From: Gemmatimonadaceae bacterium
GTDB lineage: Bacteria > Gemmatimonadota > Gemmatimonadetes > Gemmatimonadales > Gemmatimonadaceae
Length of the DNA stretch: 64,000 nucleotides
Direction of reading: 5' to 3'
NCBI GenBank assembly: GCA_020851035.1
Contig: JADZDM010000014.1
Coordinates: 1 to 64,000, forward strand
In this document: in pieces, positions 55,201 to 63,632 of the stretch
Layout of the letters: each line of letters starts with the position of its first letter
Numbering within the stretch: position 1 is the first letter of the stretch
The notes under the pieces: generated by a model
What the model was told of the DNA's origin: nothing
Database searches by the model: none
What the model saw: the letters and a program-made list of their open reading frames with translations, nothing else
Position numbers and translations under genes: made by a program

Positions 55201-57021
55201 GACCGCTTCGCGTACTATGCCACCGCGTCGAGGCGCCTCGCGCACCAGGTGCAACACCTCCTGCTGCGCCTTGGCATCATCGGTCGCGTCCGCGAGGTGA
55301 TGTTCCCCTACGTGCGCGGCCCGCGTGTCGGCTACCAGGTGTTCGTCACGGGCGTCGAGAACCTGCGACCGTTTGCCGCGACGGTTGGACGCCACCTCGT
55401 CGCGCCGGCAAAGCGCGCAGCGATGGCCGCGATGCCGCTCGAGGCGGTGTCGGGGCCGTCGCGTGACCTTGTCCCCGTGGCCCCGGTGCGTGCACTTGCG
55501 CGTGCAGCGAAGGTGCGCACGGGTGAAACGTGGATGGAGATCGAGGCCGCAGCCGACGTCAGCTCGCGCGACGTCACGCCAGCCGGGACGAACGCCGCCA
55601 AGCAGGGCTTCACGCGTGCCATGGTGAACCGGCTCGCCACGCACTTCCGCGACGTCGAGCTGCAACGGCTCGCGAACAACGATGTGCTGTGGGATCGGAT
55701 CGTCTCGATCGAGTCTGCCGGTGAGGAACGCACATACGACCTCGAGATCGCGGACACGCACAACTTCGTGGCGAACGACATCATCGTTCACAACAGCCAC
55801 AGCGTCGCCTACTCCGTCGTCGCCTACCACACCGCCTACCTCAAGGCCCACTACCCCGCCGAGTTCATGGCGGCGCTCCTCTCCTCGCAGATCGGCGACA
55901 CCGAGAGCGTCATCAAGTACATCGCCGAGGCCCGCGAGATGGGCATCGAGATCCTCCCGCCCGACGTCAACGAGTCGAACTTCAAGTTCACCGTCATCGC
56001 CGACCGGCGGATCCGCTTCGGGCTCGGTGCGGTGCGGAACGTCGGACGCGCAGCCATCGACTCGATCCTCGCCGCCCGCGCCCGGGAGCCGTTCACCTCG
56101 CTCTTCGAGTTTTGCGAACGCGTCGACCTCCGCCTCTGCAACCGCCGCGTCTTCGAGGCGCTGATCCAGAGCGGCGCCCTCGACGCACTCGGGGGCCACC
56201 GGGCCCAGCTGATCGCTGCGCTCGATGCCGCCATCAGTGAAGCCGGTCTCAAGCAGGAGGAGGCCAGCATCGGCCAGGGTTCCCTGTTCGGCGACCTCGG
56301 CCCGGCCGCCGACACCGTTGACGGCGCCCCGCGCCATGGCCCGACCCTGCCCAACACCCCCGTCTGGTCCGACTCGGAGCGCCTCTCCCAGGAGAAGGCC
56401 ATCCTGGGCTTTTATATCTCCGGACACCCGCTCGAGCCCTTCCGGACCGAGTGCGAGCTCTTCGCCACCCACACCGTCGCCCAGCTCCAGGGCTGGAGCG
56501 CCGACAAGATGGCCCTCGGCTGCGTGATCACCGCCGCCAAGCGCCAGGTCAGCAAGAAGTCCGGCAACGAGTTCGCCCGGCTCACCATCGAGGACTTCTC
56601 CGGGTCCGCAGAAGTCCTAGTATTCCCGGAAGCCTGGGCGGTGCTCGCCGACCGGATCCGGACCGACGTCCCCGTCCTGCTCAAGGGCGGGTACGGCCGC
56701 CGGGACCAGGACAACGAGAAACCCACCTTCATCGTCGACGACCTGGTCCCGCTCGCCGAGCGCCGGACCAACGGGGCGGTGATCGTGGCATTACAGTTGG
56801 AGGCGAGTGCCGGGATGTCACCCGCCGTGATGGACGACATCCGGGCCGTGGCCGAGGGCCACCCCGGAACGGCACCGCTGGAAGTGAGCTGGAATGACGG
56901 GCGTGGACGCTCGTCGCGCTTCCGTTCCCGAACGCTGACCATGGCGGCCGATGGGGCTGCCTTGACCGAATTGCGCGCCTTGCTGGGCCACGAGCGGGTG
57001 AAGCTCGTCCGCGGCAACTGA
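52249..57021 (+). CDS. dnaE: DNA polymerase III alpha subunit with in-frame intein
   Basis: 1590 aa, of which 427 are an intein; the spliced polymerase would be 1163 aa, a normal DnaE length. The N terminus has the PHP domain (FVHLHCHSEYSLLDGANRID, AITDHGNMHAAWEFQ). The polymerase active site shows MPDVDVDFCFERR (residues 395-407) and KMDFLGLTTL with Asp561. The conserved thumb/fingers block GRYGFNK is split from SHSVAYSVVAYHTAYLKAHY by the intein. The C-terminal OB-fold region has GCVITAAKRQVSKKSGNEFA. It is the main replicative polymerase, so splicing must occur for viability. An AT-rich GTTAGATTATCGAT just before the ATG may be the -10 element. Confidence 0.98.
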   Translation: MSFVHLHCHSEYSLLDGANRIDDLIRRAAELEQPALAITDHGNMHAAWEFQEKTRKAGLRPIIGMEAYVATGDRRFKARPGPGLRPYYHLVLLARDRVGYQNLIKLSSLGFTEGFYTRPRVDRELLQKYSEGLVVSSACLAGEVAHHLEANRWEEARATAAWYAEVFKDRYYLEVQAHDSGGQARLNEQIFTLGAEMGLPVIATNDAHFLTHADHDAHDVLLCIGLGKDRNDANRMHYDGGLYFKSADEMRARFPDRPDVLENTLKIADETDVQFRKQYYVPAFPLPEGVTSENDLLVQLAEAGARERYGDPYPAEVKDRLAYELDVITRTGYAGYFLITADFIKAARDRGIPVGPGRGSAAGSLVAYALKITNVCPLKFDLLFERFLNPERVSMPDVDVDFCFERRGEVIEYVRQKYGKESVGQIVTFGTMKSRAAVKDVGRVLGFSPAETDALAKLIPNAPNNSLTVKEAVKDVADVRSRYENEERYHQLLDYASALEGLSRHTGVHAAGVVIAPGPLDDYVPICTQSSKGAGSGDDETVVVTQYDMNSLEKAGMLKMDFLGLTTLTVVTDAVKNIQARHGILIDLDTLALDDEATYRMLRAGRTAGVFQFESPLATDVLRSMRCDRFDDLVASNALLRPGPLDAGMHKVYIRRKKGEEPVSYALPELEQILSTTYGVITYQEQVMRIAQVLAGISLAEADVLRKAVGKKDSELILKELGKFEAKAVARGHDAKIIKDLAGQIETFGRYGFNKCLVGNTEIYDAATGRTVRIADVHAARSALSSVATCDVNTLRLDTGRVVDVMDNGVRPVFRLRTQSGREITATANHPFLLHDGWRNLDALRVGEHIAVPRSLPGGMRTAWAEHEVIALGHLLAEGNLGHPSGVYYYNQDEAAVADFISAAESFTNVRCTRCTHKGTASIYTGRLDRKAANGIFEWARHLGLLGKVATNKEIPPDAFTLPDAQLGLLLGRMWDGDGHVNPRDRFAYYATASRRLAHQVQHLLLRLGIIGRVREVMFPYVRGPRVGYQVFVTGVENLRPFAATVGRHLVAPAKRAAMAAMPLEAVSGPSRDLVPVAPVRALARAAKVRTGETWMEIEAAADVSSRDVTPAGTNAAKQGFTRAMVNRLATHFRDVELQRLANNDVLWDRIVSIESAGEERTYDLEIADTHNFVANDIIVHNSHSVAYSVVAYHTAYLKAHYPAEFMAALLSSQIGDTESVIKYIAEAREMGIEILPPDVNESNFKFTVIADRRIRFGLGAVRNVGRAAIDSILAARAREPFTSLFEFCERVDLRLCNRRVFEALIQSGALDALGGHRAQLIAALDAAISEAGLKQEEASIGQGSLFGDLGPAADTVDGAPRHGPTLPNTPVWSDSERLSQEKAILGFYISGHPLEPFRTECELFATHTVAQLQGWSADKMALGCVITAAKRQVSKKSGNEFARLTIEDFSGSAEVLVFPEAWAVLADRIRTDVPVLLKGGYGRRDQDNEKPTFIVDDLVPLAERRTNGAVIVALQLEASAGMSPAVMDDIRAVAEGHPGTAPLEVSWNDGRGRSSRFRSRTLTMAADGAALTELRALLGHERVKLVRGN
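54514..55794 (+). other. Intein with LAGLIDADG homing endonuclease in dnaE
   Basis: The intein spans DnaE residues 756-1182 (427 aa). It starts with Cys (CLVGNTEIYDAATGRTVRI), has block B with the TxxH motif (EITATANHPFLLHDG) and ends with block F/G (DLEIADTHNFVANDIIVHN), followed by extein Ser1183. All residues required for splicing (Cys1, block B Thr and His, penultimate His, final Asn, Ser+1) are present. Two LAGLIDADG-type motifs, LGHLLAEGNLG and LLLGRMWDGDGHVN, keep their acidic residues, so the endonuclease may be active. Insertion is after FNK, three residues downstream of the site used by cyanobacterial split DnaE inteins. Confidence 0.96.
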
Positions 57022-57042
57022 GCGCGCAGGAGAGACAGGACC

Positions 57043-58011
57043 ATGGCAACTGCTGCAGCGCTCGAGTTCGAGAAACCCATCGCGGAACTCGAGCAGCGCA
57101 TCGATGACCTCAAGCGGCTCGCCGGCGACGCCTCCTTCGGCGTCGCGCTCGAGATCGAGCCGCTCGAGAAGCGCCTCACCGAGCTGCGCCGCGAGATCTA
57201 CAAGCAGCTCACGCCGTTCCAGCGCGTCGAGGTCGCGCGCTTCAAGATGCGTCCGTTCACGATGGACTACGTGGACCGCATCTTCACCGACTTCATCGAG
57301 CTGCACGGCGACCGCGCCTTCCGCGAGGACGCGGCCATCATCGGCGGCTGGGGACGCCTCGAGGGCGAGACGGTCATGATCATCGGCCACCAGCGCGGCC
57401 GCGACACCAAGGACAACCTGAAGCGCAACTTCGCGATGCCGCACCCGGAGGGCTACCGCAAGGCGCTCCGGCTCATGAAGCTCGCCGAGAAGTTCCAGGT
57501 GCCCATCCTCACCTTCATCGACACCCCCGGTGCCTGGCCGGGCCTCGGCGCCGAGGAACGCGGCCAGTCCGAGGCGATCGCGCGCAACATCTTCGAGATG
57601 AGCAAGCTCGCCGTCCCGGTCATCGCCACCGTCATCGGCGAGGGCGGCTCCGGCGGCGCACTGGCCCTCGGCGTGGCCGACCGGGTGCTCATGCTCGAGA
57701 ATGCGATCTATTCCGTGATTTCAGTGGAAGGCTGTGCCGCCATCCTCTGGAAGGACAACAAGTCGCAGGAGAGCAAGGAGAAGGCGGCCAAGGCCCTCCG
57801 CATCACCGCGCCCGACCTCGTCGAGCTGCGACTGATCGACGAGATCGTGCCCGAGCCCGAGGGCGGCGCGCACACCAACCACGATGCCGCCGCCGCCACG
57901 CTCAAGACCACCCTCGTCCGGCTCCTCGACGACCTCCGCGGCCTGCGACCGGAGAAGCTCGTGCGCCGCCGCCGCGAGAAGTTCCTTCGCATGGGCCAGT
58001 TCATCGGCTAG
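57043..58011 (+). CDS. accA: Acetyl-CoA carboxylase carboxyltransferase, alpha subunit
   Basis: 322 aa. Family blocks: LEFEKPIAELEQRIDDLKRL, DFIELHGDRAFREDAAIIGG, PEGYRKALRLMKLAEKF, DTPGAWPGLGAEERGQSEAI and IGEGGSGGALALGVADRV. It transfers carboxyl from biotin to acetyl-CoA together with AccD, the first step of fatty acid synthesis and thus also of octanoyl-ACP for lipoate. AGGAGAG lies upstream of the ATG. It follows dnaE by 21 bases, a dnaE-accA order that is widespread in bacteria. Confidence 0.97.
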   Translation: MATAAALEFEKPIAELEQRIDDLKRLAGDASFGVALEIEPLEKRLTELRREIYKQLTPFQRVEVARFKMRPFTMDYVDRIFTDFIELHGDRAFREDAAIIGGWGRLEGETVMIIGHQRGRDTKDNLKRNFAMPHPEGYRKALRLMKLAEKFQVPILTFIDTPGAWPGLGAEERGQSEAIARNIFEMSKLAVPVIATVIGEGGSGGALALGVADRVLMLENAIYSVISVEGCAAILWKDNKSQESKEKAAKALRITAPDLVELRLIDEIVPEPEGGAHTNHDAAAATLKTTLVRLLDDLRGLRPEKLVRRRREKFLRMGQFIG

Positions 58012-58014
58012 CCG

Positions 58015-59382
58015 ATGTCGGACCTGATCGAGGTTGCCTTCAAGGGCAACCGGAAGGAGTTCTTCCGCTGGGAAGACGTCGTCCCGCCGCCGGGCCCGCC
58101 GACGCAGGTGATCGTCGAGGGTGACCGCGGCGAGGACCTGGGACAGGTGCACGCCATCGGCGAGCTCGCCGAGCAGCGCTTCGCCGGCGTCGCACACGGT
58201 GCCGCACTCGGCGTGGCGGCACGCCGTGTCGTGCGACTCGCGAACCGCGACGACATCCGGCGCGCCACCGCCCTCGTCGAGGAGAACGAAGCCACCCGCC
58301 GCGCGGCCACCCAGCAGGTGCGCGCCCTCGGCCTGCAGATGAAGGTCACCGACGCCGAATGGCAGTGGGACCACCGCAAGCTCACGCTCTACTTCACCGC
58401 CGAGAAGCGCGTCGACTTCCGCACCCTCGTGCGGGACCTCGCCAGCACCTTCAAGGCACGCATCGAGCTGAAGCAGATCGGCGTGCGCGACGAGGCCAAG
58501 CGGCTCGATGGCATCGGCCGCTGCGGGCGCCAGTACTGCTCCGCGTCGTGGCTGCCCGACCTGCGGCCCGTGAACCTCGGCGTGGCCAAGGACCAGAAGC
58601 TGTCCCTGAATCCCACGCAGATCAGCGGCGCCTGCGGACGCCTCATGTGCTGCCTGCGCTACGAGCACGAGTTCTACGTGCAGAGCCGCAAGCGATTCCC
58701 GAAGGAGGGGAAGGTCATCGCGACGGCGAAGGGCGAGGAGAAGGTCATCCTCAACGACATCTTCCACGATCGCGTCACGCTGCGCGCTGCCGACGGCGAG
58801 ACCCGAATCCTCACGCTCCTCGAACTGCGCCGCGAGACGTCGGCGTGGACGCCGGGCGTGACCGACGAGTTCAGCGTGGCCGACGCGCGCGAGGCCGCGG
58901 AGGAGGGAGTGCTTCCCCTCGACGATGCGCCGCGCGCGACCCCGGAGCGCACGCGGTTGCCAGCCCAGGATCGCACGCTGCCCGTGCTCCCCGCCACACC
59001 GCGCGGCAGTGCGACGGTCGCACCCGTGACGCCGGCGCCGGCCGGGCCGGATGACGCTACGCCCGCACGTCCCGCCGTCACGGCGACGCCGGTGAAGGCG
59101 GAGGCCGCCGTGCCGGCTCCGGACGCCGAGGCCATCCGGACGCCGACGTCTCCCCCCGGTACTGCGGTTGCGCCGGTGATGATGGGCGCCTCCGGCACCG
59201 ACGACGCCGGTGATGACGACGAGGACGGTGACGATCCCGACGCGGACGAAACGGAGAGCCCCTCGGCAGATGGAACCCCTGCCGGCGACGCCCCGCGGCG
59301 CCGGCGCCGGCGCGGCCGCCGCGGCGGACGCCGTGGGCGTGGCAACCGTCCCGCCGGCGGTGACGAGACTCAGCCGCAGTAG
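58015..59382 (+). CDS. RicT/YaaT-type PSP1-domain protein with acidic and Arg-rich tail
   Basis: 455 aa. Residues ~1-285 hold the PSP1 domain with the Fe-S-binding cysteines of RicT (GRCGRQYC at 170-175 and ACGRLMCCLRYEHEF at 207-213). In Bacillus, RicT forms a complex that controls RNase Y maturation and sporulation/biofilm phosphorelay; a similar RNA-processing role is possible here. Residues ~290-455 are low-complexity, Ala/Pro then acidic (GDDDEDGDDPDADETES), ending in RRRRRRGRRGGRRGRGNRPA. It follows accA by three bases and precedes metG, a conserved neighbour of PSP1 genes. Confidence 0.82.
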   Translation: MSDLIEVAFKGNRKEFFRWEDVVPPPGPPTQVIVEGDRGEDLGQVHAIGELAEQRFAGVAHGAALGVAARRVVRLANRDDIRRATALVEENEATRRAATQQVRALGLQMKVTDAEWQWDHRKLTLYFTAEKRVDFRTLVRDLASTFKARIELKQIGVRDEAKRLDGIGRCGRQYCSASWLPDLRPVNLGVAKDQKLSLNPTQISGACGRLMCCLRYEHEFYVQSRKRFPKEGKVIATAKGEEKVILNDIFHDRVTLRAADGETRILTLLELRRETSAWTPGVTDEFSVADAREAAEEGVLPLDDAPRATPERTRLPAQDRTLPVLPATPRGSATVAPVTPAPAGPDDATPARPAVTATPVKAEAAVPAPDAEAIRTPTSPPGTAVAPVMMGASGTDDAGDDDEDGDDPDADETESPSADGTPAGDAPRRRRRRGRRGGRRGRGNRPAGGDETQPQ

Positions 59383-59445
59383 CTTGCCCTGACGCGCGCA
59401 GCGGTCGCGGCGCCGTGCACCAACCCGTCCACATCCGGATCCACC

Positions 59446-60987
59446 GTGTCGCGCTTCTACATCACCACCGCCATCGACTACGCGAATGGTGACCCGCACA
59501 TCGGGCACGCCTTCGAGAAGATCGGTGCCGACGCCATCGCGCGCGCGCATCGTGCGCTCGGCCACGATGTGCACTTCATGATCGGGATGGACGAGCACGG
59601 CCAGAAGGTGGCGCAGACCGCCGCCGCCGCCGGCGTCTCGGAACAGGCCTTCGTGGACGACATCGCCAGCCGGTTCGCCGGGATGTGGACCACCCTCCAG
59701 GTCTCGAACGACCAGTTCATCCGCACCACCTCGCCGGAGCACGAGGCCGGCGTTCAGGCGCTGATCTCCCGGATCTTCGAGCGGTCGCCCGATGCGTTCT
59801 ACGAGAAGAGCTATGCGGGCTGGTACTGCGTGGGGTGCGAGGCCTTCAAGACCGACACCGAGATCGTCGACGGACAGTGCGTGCTGCACCCCACCCGCAA
59901 GCTCGAGTGGGTCGAGGAGCGCAACTGGTTCTTCCGCCTCTCGGCGTACGCCGACCGGCTCCGCGCCCTGATCCAGGGCAACCCGGCGTTCGTGCAACCG
60001 TCCAGCCGGCGCAACGAGATCCTCGGGTTGCTCGACTCGGGACTCGAGGACGTGTCCGCGAGCCGCGCCCGCAGCGGGTGGGCCGTGCCGTTCCCGCGCC
60101 CCACCAGCGATGGCCAGGCACAGGGCACGTACGTGTGGTTCGATGCGCTGCCCAACTACCTCACCGGAACCGGCTTCCCGCACCAGCCGGGTTGGGAGAC
60201 GCGCTGGCCGGCGCAGGTCCACGTCATCGGCAAGGACATCACCCGGTTCCACGCGGTCATCTGGCCCGCCATGCTGATGGCGGCAGAGATCGCGCTGCCG
60301 GAGCGCGTCTGGGGCCACGGCTTCGTGCTCCTCGGCGGAGAGCGGTTCAGCAAGAGCGCCGGCGTGAAGCTCGACCTGCGCGAGGCGATCGACCGCTTCG
60401 GCGCCGACGCATTCCGGTACTTCCTGCTCCGCGAGATCCCCTTCGACGGAGACGGCAGCTTCTCGTGGGAGCGGTTCGGTGAGCGCTACAACGCCGACCT
60501 CGCGAACGCCTTCGGCAACCTCGCCAGTCGCGTCACGTCGATGATCGAGAAGTACAACGACGGCGTGATTCCACCGGCGGTGCCCGACACGCTCGACGAG
60601 CAGGACCTCGCCGACCTGGCCGACGCCGCCGCCGCGATCGACGGGTCGCGCGGCTACATGATCCATGACAGCCTGGCGGCGATCTGGCGCACCGTGGCAC
60701 GCGCCAACGAACACGTGCAGCTGCACCAGCCCTGGGCGCTGGCGAAGTCCCCCGACACGCGCGAGGCGCTCCTGCAGGTGCTCGGATCGCTCGGGCGTGC
60801 ACTGGCGCGACAGGCTGTGGCCATCGCCCCGTTCATGCCGGCCAAGGCGCAGGCGCTTTGGGAATCGCTCGGCGCTCCCGGCAGTGTGCACGGGGTTTCA
60901 TGGCCCACACGTGCCGCGGTGGACGCTGCCGGCTGGCGGGTGACGAAGGGCGCCGCGCTCTTCCCGCGCGAGGAAGCCGCGAAATAG
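59446..60987 (+). CDS. metG: Methionyl-tRNA synthetase
   Basis: 513 aa from a GTG at 59446. The HIGH signature is GDPHIGHA (residues 15-22) and the KMSKS equivalent is RFSKS (300-304). A zinc site is visible as YCVGCEAFKT and GQCVLHP, and TYVWFDALPNYLTG is typical. The length shows the form without the C-terminal EMAP-like dimerisation domain. It charges initiator and elongator tRNA-Met. Confidence 0.97.
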   Translation: MSRFYITTAIDYANGDPHIGHAFEKIGADAIARAHRALGHDVHFMIGMDEHGQKVAQTAAAAGVSEQAFVDDIASRFAGMWTTLQVSNDQFIRTTSPEHEAGVQALISRIFERSPDAFYEKSYAGWYCVGCEAFKTDTEIVDGQCVLHPTRKLEWVEERNWFFRLSAYADRLRALIQGNPAFVQPSSRRNEILGLLDSGLEDVSASRARSGWAVPFPRPTSDGQAQGTYVWFDALPNYLTGTGFPHQPGWETRWPAQVHVIGKDITRFHAVIWPAMLMAAEIALPERVWGHGFVLLGGERFSKSAGVKLDLREAIDRFGADAFRYFLLREIPFDGDGSFSWERFGERYNADLANAFGNLASRVTSMIEKYNDGVIPPAVPDTLDEQDLADLADAAAAIDGSRGYMIHDSLAAIWRTVARANEHVQLHQPWALAKSPDTREALLQVLGSLGRALARQAVAIAPFMPAKAQALWESLGAPGSVHGVSWPTRAAVDAAGWRVTKGAALFPREEAAK

Positions 60988-61308
60988 TCGCGGCATGGGC
61001 CCTGCCGCAGATCGCCCGAACTGCCGCGAAACGCTCCGCATCCCACGGGCGATCGGCAGCCACATCCCGCGATCAAGCCATTGCAGGGCAATGACTTGCA
61101 GTGACCTGCGCGGCGTGGCGCGCCCCCTGCCATGTTGTCGGGCACGGCACGGCAAGAGCCTGTGACACCAGCACTGGAGCAGCACTACCAGTCACCGCAG
61201 TGACTTCTTCGACCGACCCGTGGCATGACCACACCCAGAGTCAGACTCGGCTGTTACCAGTGTCCCACGTCCATCGTCCACTGGTCGGGCCTGCCTCTGG
61301 AGTGTGGT
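60988..61308. promoter_or_regulatory. Gap between metG and the second pilin operon, with hairpin
   Basis: A 321-bp region. An imperfect inverted repeat at 61002-61018 and 61046-61059 (GATCGCCCG/CGGGCGATC core, with an outer CTGCCG/CGGCAG and a 3-base bulge) lies just after the metG stop and is a terminator candidate. The remaining part should hold the promoter of the pilin genes; no clear σ70 or σ54 site was found. Confidence 0.45.
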
Positions 61309-63090
61309 ATGTCGCGTTTCGCTCCGAACCACTCACGGTTGGACGAACCCGCTCGATCAAAATCCCTGCGCCGCGGCTTCGCGCTCGAGTCCACGCTCCT
61401 CCTGATCGTGCTCTTCGGGGCGCTCATCGGCGTCGCCACGACTGCCATCGCGGTCTATTCGCGCACGGCCGGCGTCGAGGTGCGCGCCGCCCGCGTGCAG
61501 TACGCTGCCGAGGGCGCAGGTGACCAGCTGATGGCCCAGCTCGACGCCGCGATGGCCGACGGCGTCGTCAGCCCCGCCGACATCACCAGCCTCACCACCC
61601 CGACCCTCCCGGGGTTCACGTTCACGCAGAGCACGTCGTACGTCGGCGGAGCCGCGATGCGGATCATCACGCGTGGCGCCTTCAGCGGCCTGTATGCGCT
61701 GGAGCAGCCGATGAAGGTGTCCGTCACCGCCGACGATGCCGGCGGCAACCGCGCCGCCATCGAACTCGGTGTCCTGGTGCAGGCCGTGCCGGTGTTCCAG
61801 TTCGGCGTGTTCGCGGAGCGCGACCTCGAGATCACCAACGGCCCGCCGATGACGTTCGTGGGCTGGGTGCACTCCAACCGCAACATCTACCTCAGCTCCG
61901 CCAACGCCGACTACATGAGCCAGGTCACGGCGGCCGACAGCGTGTTCTGGATGCGCAAGGACACGGTCTCGCGCTTGCCGGGTGTGCGGATTGCCAACGC
62001 CTCCGGCACGCTGATGCCGCTCGACTTCGACAGCCGCAGCCATCCTGGTGCGGCGTTCGTCGCGCAGAGCAACACGGTGTTCGATGGGCGCCTGATGAGC
62101 GGCGAGAGTGGCGTGCGACGACTGCAGCTTCCGTTGCCCACCGGAATGGACCCGATCGAGCTGATTCGCCCTGCGCTGGTGGGAGACACCCCGGAAGTGC
62201 GCGGCGTGCGGATGGCCAACAAGGCGGATCTTCGCATCGTGGTGAACCTTGCCGCGCCGCTCACGAACGTGTGTACCGAGGCGACGTTCGTCCGCACCGG
62301 CGGCCGTGCCGCGCTCGCAGGCGCATGCCCGGGCATCCTGCAGTTCGCGCGCGATGCCTTCTACGATGGCCGCGAGATGCGGTCGCCCGACGTGCTGGAG
62401 CTCGATGTCGCGGCGCTGCGGGCGTGGGTGAACGCCAACGTCAGCAGTCGCCAGGTGAACGTGCTCTACGTCGAGTTCCAGAATCGCGACACCCTCGTCG
62501 CCGGCCGCGACTACCCGGCCCTGCGCCTGAAGAACGGCTGGGAACTCCCCGCCGCCGCGCCGGGTGAGGTCGGGGGCATGACCGTCTCGACCAACAGCGC
62601 CCTCTACGTGCAGGGTGACTACAACACGACCAACTGGAAGCCGGCCTCGCTGCTCGGCGACGTGGCGACCTTCCTGTCGAATGCATGGGCCGACGACTCG
62701 TCGGCGGTCTTCCCGCGGCCGCGCACCTTCGCAGCCACGACGGTGTACGCGGCCCTGCTCGCCGGGAACTCCGAGACGCCGTGTGATGCCATGAACTGCG
62801 GCACCCAGCCCTACGGTGGCGGCTTCGAGAACTTCCCGCGCTTCCTCGAGGACTGGGGTGGCAGCACCGGTGGTACGCAGTTCCAGTACCGCGGATCGCT
62901 GGTGGCGCTCTTCACCAGCCGCCAGTCGTCGAGACCGTGGGGCCACGGACTGAACATGGGATTCGGCTACTACAACCCTCCGTCGCGCGACTGGGCCTTC
63001 GAGACCCGCTTCAGCGACCCGCAGTTCCTGCCCCCCGGCACGCCGAGTCTCGGCGCCGTGGTGCAGGTCTCCTACCGCAGTGTGTTCTGA
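61309..63090 (+). CDS. Large pilus-associated (PilX/GspK-like) protein
   Basis: 593 aa from the ATG at 61309 with GGAG six bases upstream. After a basic leader, RRGFALESTLLLIVLFGALI is a prepilin-like segment with Glu at +4 and not +5. The α1 helix continues AGVEVRAARVQYAAEGAGDQ, followed by a long β-rich region with phrases such as LEITNGPPMTFVGWVHSNRN and VYVQGDYNTTNW. The overall layout matches the protein at 11.7-13.7 kb, so it is a likely paralogue in a second minor-pilin set. The stop overlaps the next gene (TGATG). Confidence 0.65.
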   Translation: MSRFAPNHSRLDEPARSKSLRRGFALESTLLLIVLFGALIGVATTAIAVYSRTAGVEVRAARVQYAAEGAGDQLMAQLDAAMADGVVSPADITSLTTPTLPGFTFTQSTSYVGGAAMRIITRGAFSGLYALEQPMKVSVTADDAGGNRAAIELGVLVQAVPVFQFGVFAERDLEITNGPPMTFVGWVHSNRNIYLSSANADYMSQVTAADSVFWMRKDTVSRLPGVRIANASGTLMPLDFDSRSHPGAAFVAQSNTVFDGRLMSGESGVRRLQLPLPTGMDPIELIRPALVGDTPEVRGVRMANKADLRIVVNLAAPLTNVCTEATFVRTGGRAALAGACPGILQFARDAFYDGREMRSPDVLELDVAALRAWVNANVSSRQVNVLYVEFQNRDTLVAGRDYPALRLKNGWELPAAAPGEVGGMTVSTNSALYVQGDYNTTNWKPASLLGDVATFLSNAWADDSSAVFPRPRTFAATTVYAALLAGNSETPCDAMNCGTQPYGGGFENFPRFLEDWGGSTGGTQFQYRGSLVALFTSRQSSRPWGHGLNMGFGYYNPPSRDWAFETRFSDPQFLPPGTPSLGAVVQVSYRSVF

Positions 63091-63632
63091 TGACTCGTCG
63101 TGGCACGTCGATGGTCGAGCTGCTCGTGGTCCTCGCCATCCTCGCGGTGATGACCACGATCGCCGTGCCCAAGCTCCGGATCTCCACGCGTGCCACGGTC
63201 GAGCAGAATGCCCGCGTGCTGGCACAGGACCTGGACCTCGCGCGCACCCGCGCCTACGGTGCACGCGCCCGCGTGCGCACCGTGATCAACGACACGATCT
63301 GGCAGTTCTACCTCGACCAGAACCGAGACAGCACCTTCGCGGAGTCGGCCACCGAGCAGACGGCGTTCGGCACGCACTATCGCCGCACACTCGAGAAGGG
63401 CGTGATCATGAGCCGCGGCCTCGCGACGCGGCTGCCGAACGACCCGGATGCCACCGCGCCAACCGGCGTGCGGCGCCTCACGTTCACCGCCCGGGGCATC
63501 ACGGAACCGATGGGCACGGCGATGTTCATCTACCTCACACATGCGCAGGACGCCGGATCGGTGTACGCCATCGAGATCAACCCCGCCGCCAACGTGCGCG
63601 TCTGGCGCTGGCTCAACGGTGGCTGGCAGTGA
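63090..63632 (+). CDS. GspH/FimT-family minor prepilin
   Basis: 180 aa. The leader MTRRG is followed by TSMVELLVVLAILAVMTTIA with Glu+5, then VPKLRISTRATVEQNARVLA and DLDLARTRAYGARARVRTVI, typical of GspH/FimT. It is coupled to the preceding large protein (TGATG) and to the following PilV-like gene (GTGA). It is a paralogue of the genes at 15.3-16.6 kb. Confidence 0.85.
   Translation: MTRRGTSMVELLVVLAILAVMTTIAVPKLRISTRATVEQNARVLAQDLDLARTRAYGARARVRTVINDTIWQFYLDQNRDSTFAESATEQTAFGTHYRRTLEKGVIMSRGLATRLPNDPDATAPTGVRRLTFTARGITEPMGTAMFIYLTHAQDAGSVYAIEINPAANVRVWRWLNGGWQ

Noticed and set aside
54514-55794. Split intein as in cyanobacterial dnaE
   Set aside because: Both splicing halves and the endonuclease are in one continuous frame, and the insertion site is three residues away.
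57721-60891. 1056-codon open frame on the minus strand opposite accA, the RicT-like gene and metG
   Set aside because: It is antisense to three certain genes, has low-complexity His/Arg-rich translation and no family similarity; such shadows are expected in G+C-rich coding DNA. The same applies to long frames opposite dnaE, gcvP, pdhB, lpd and uvrD.
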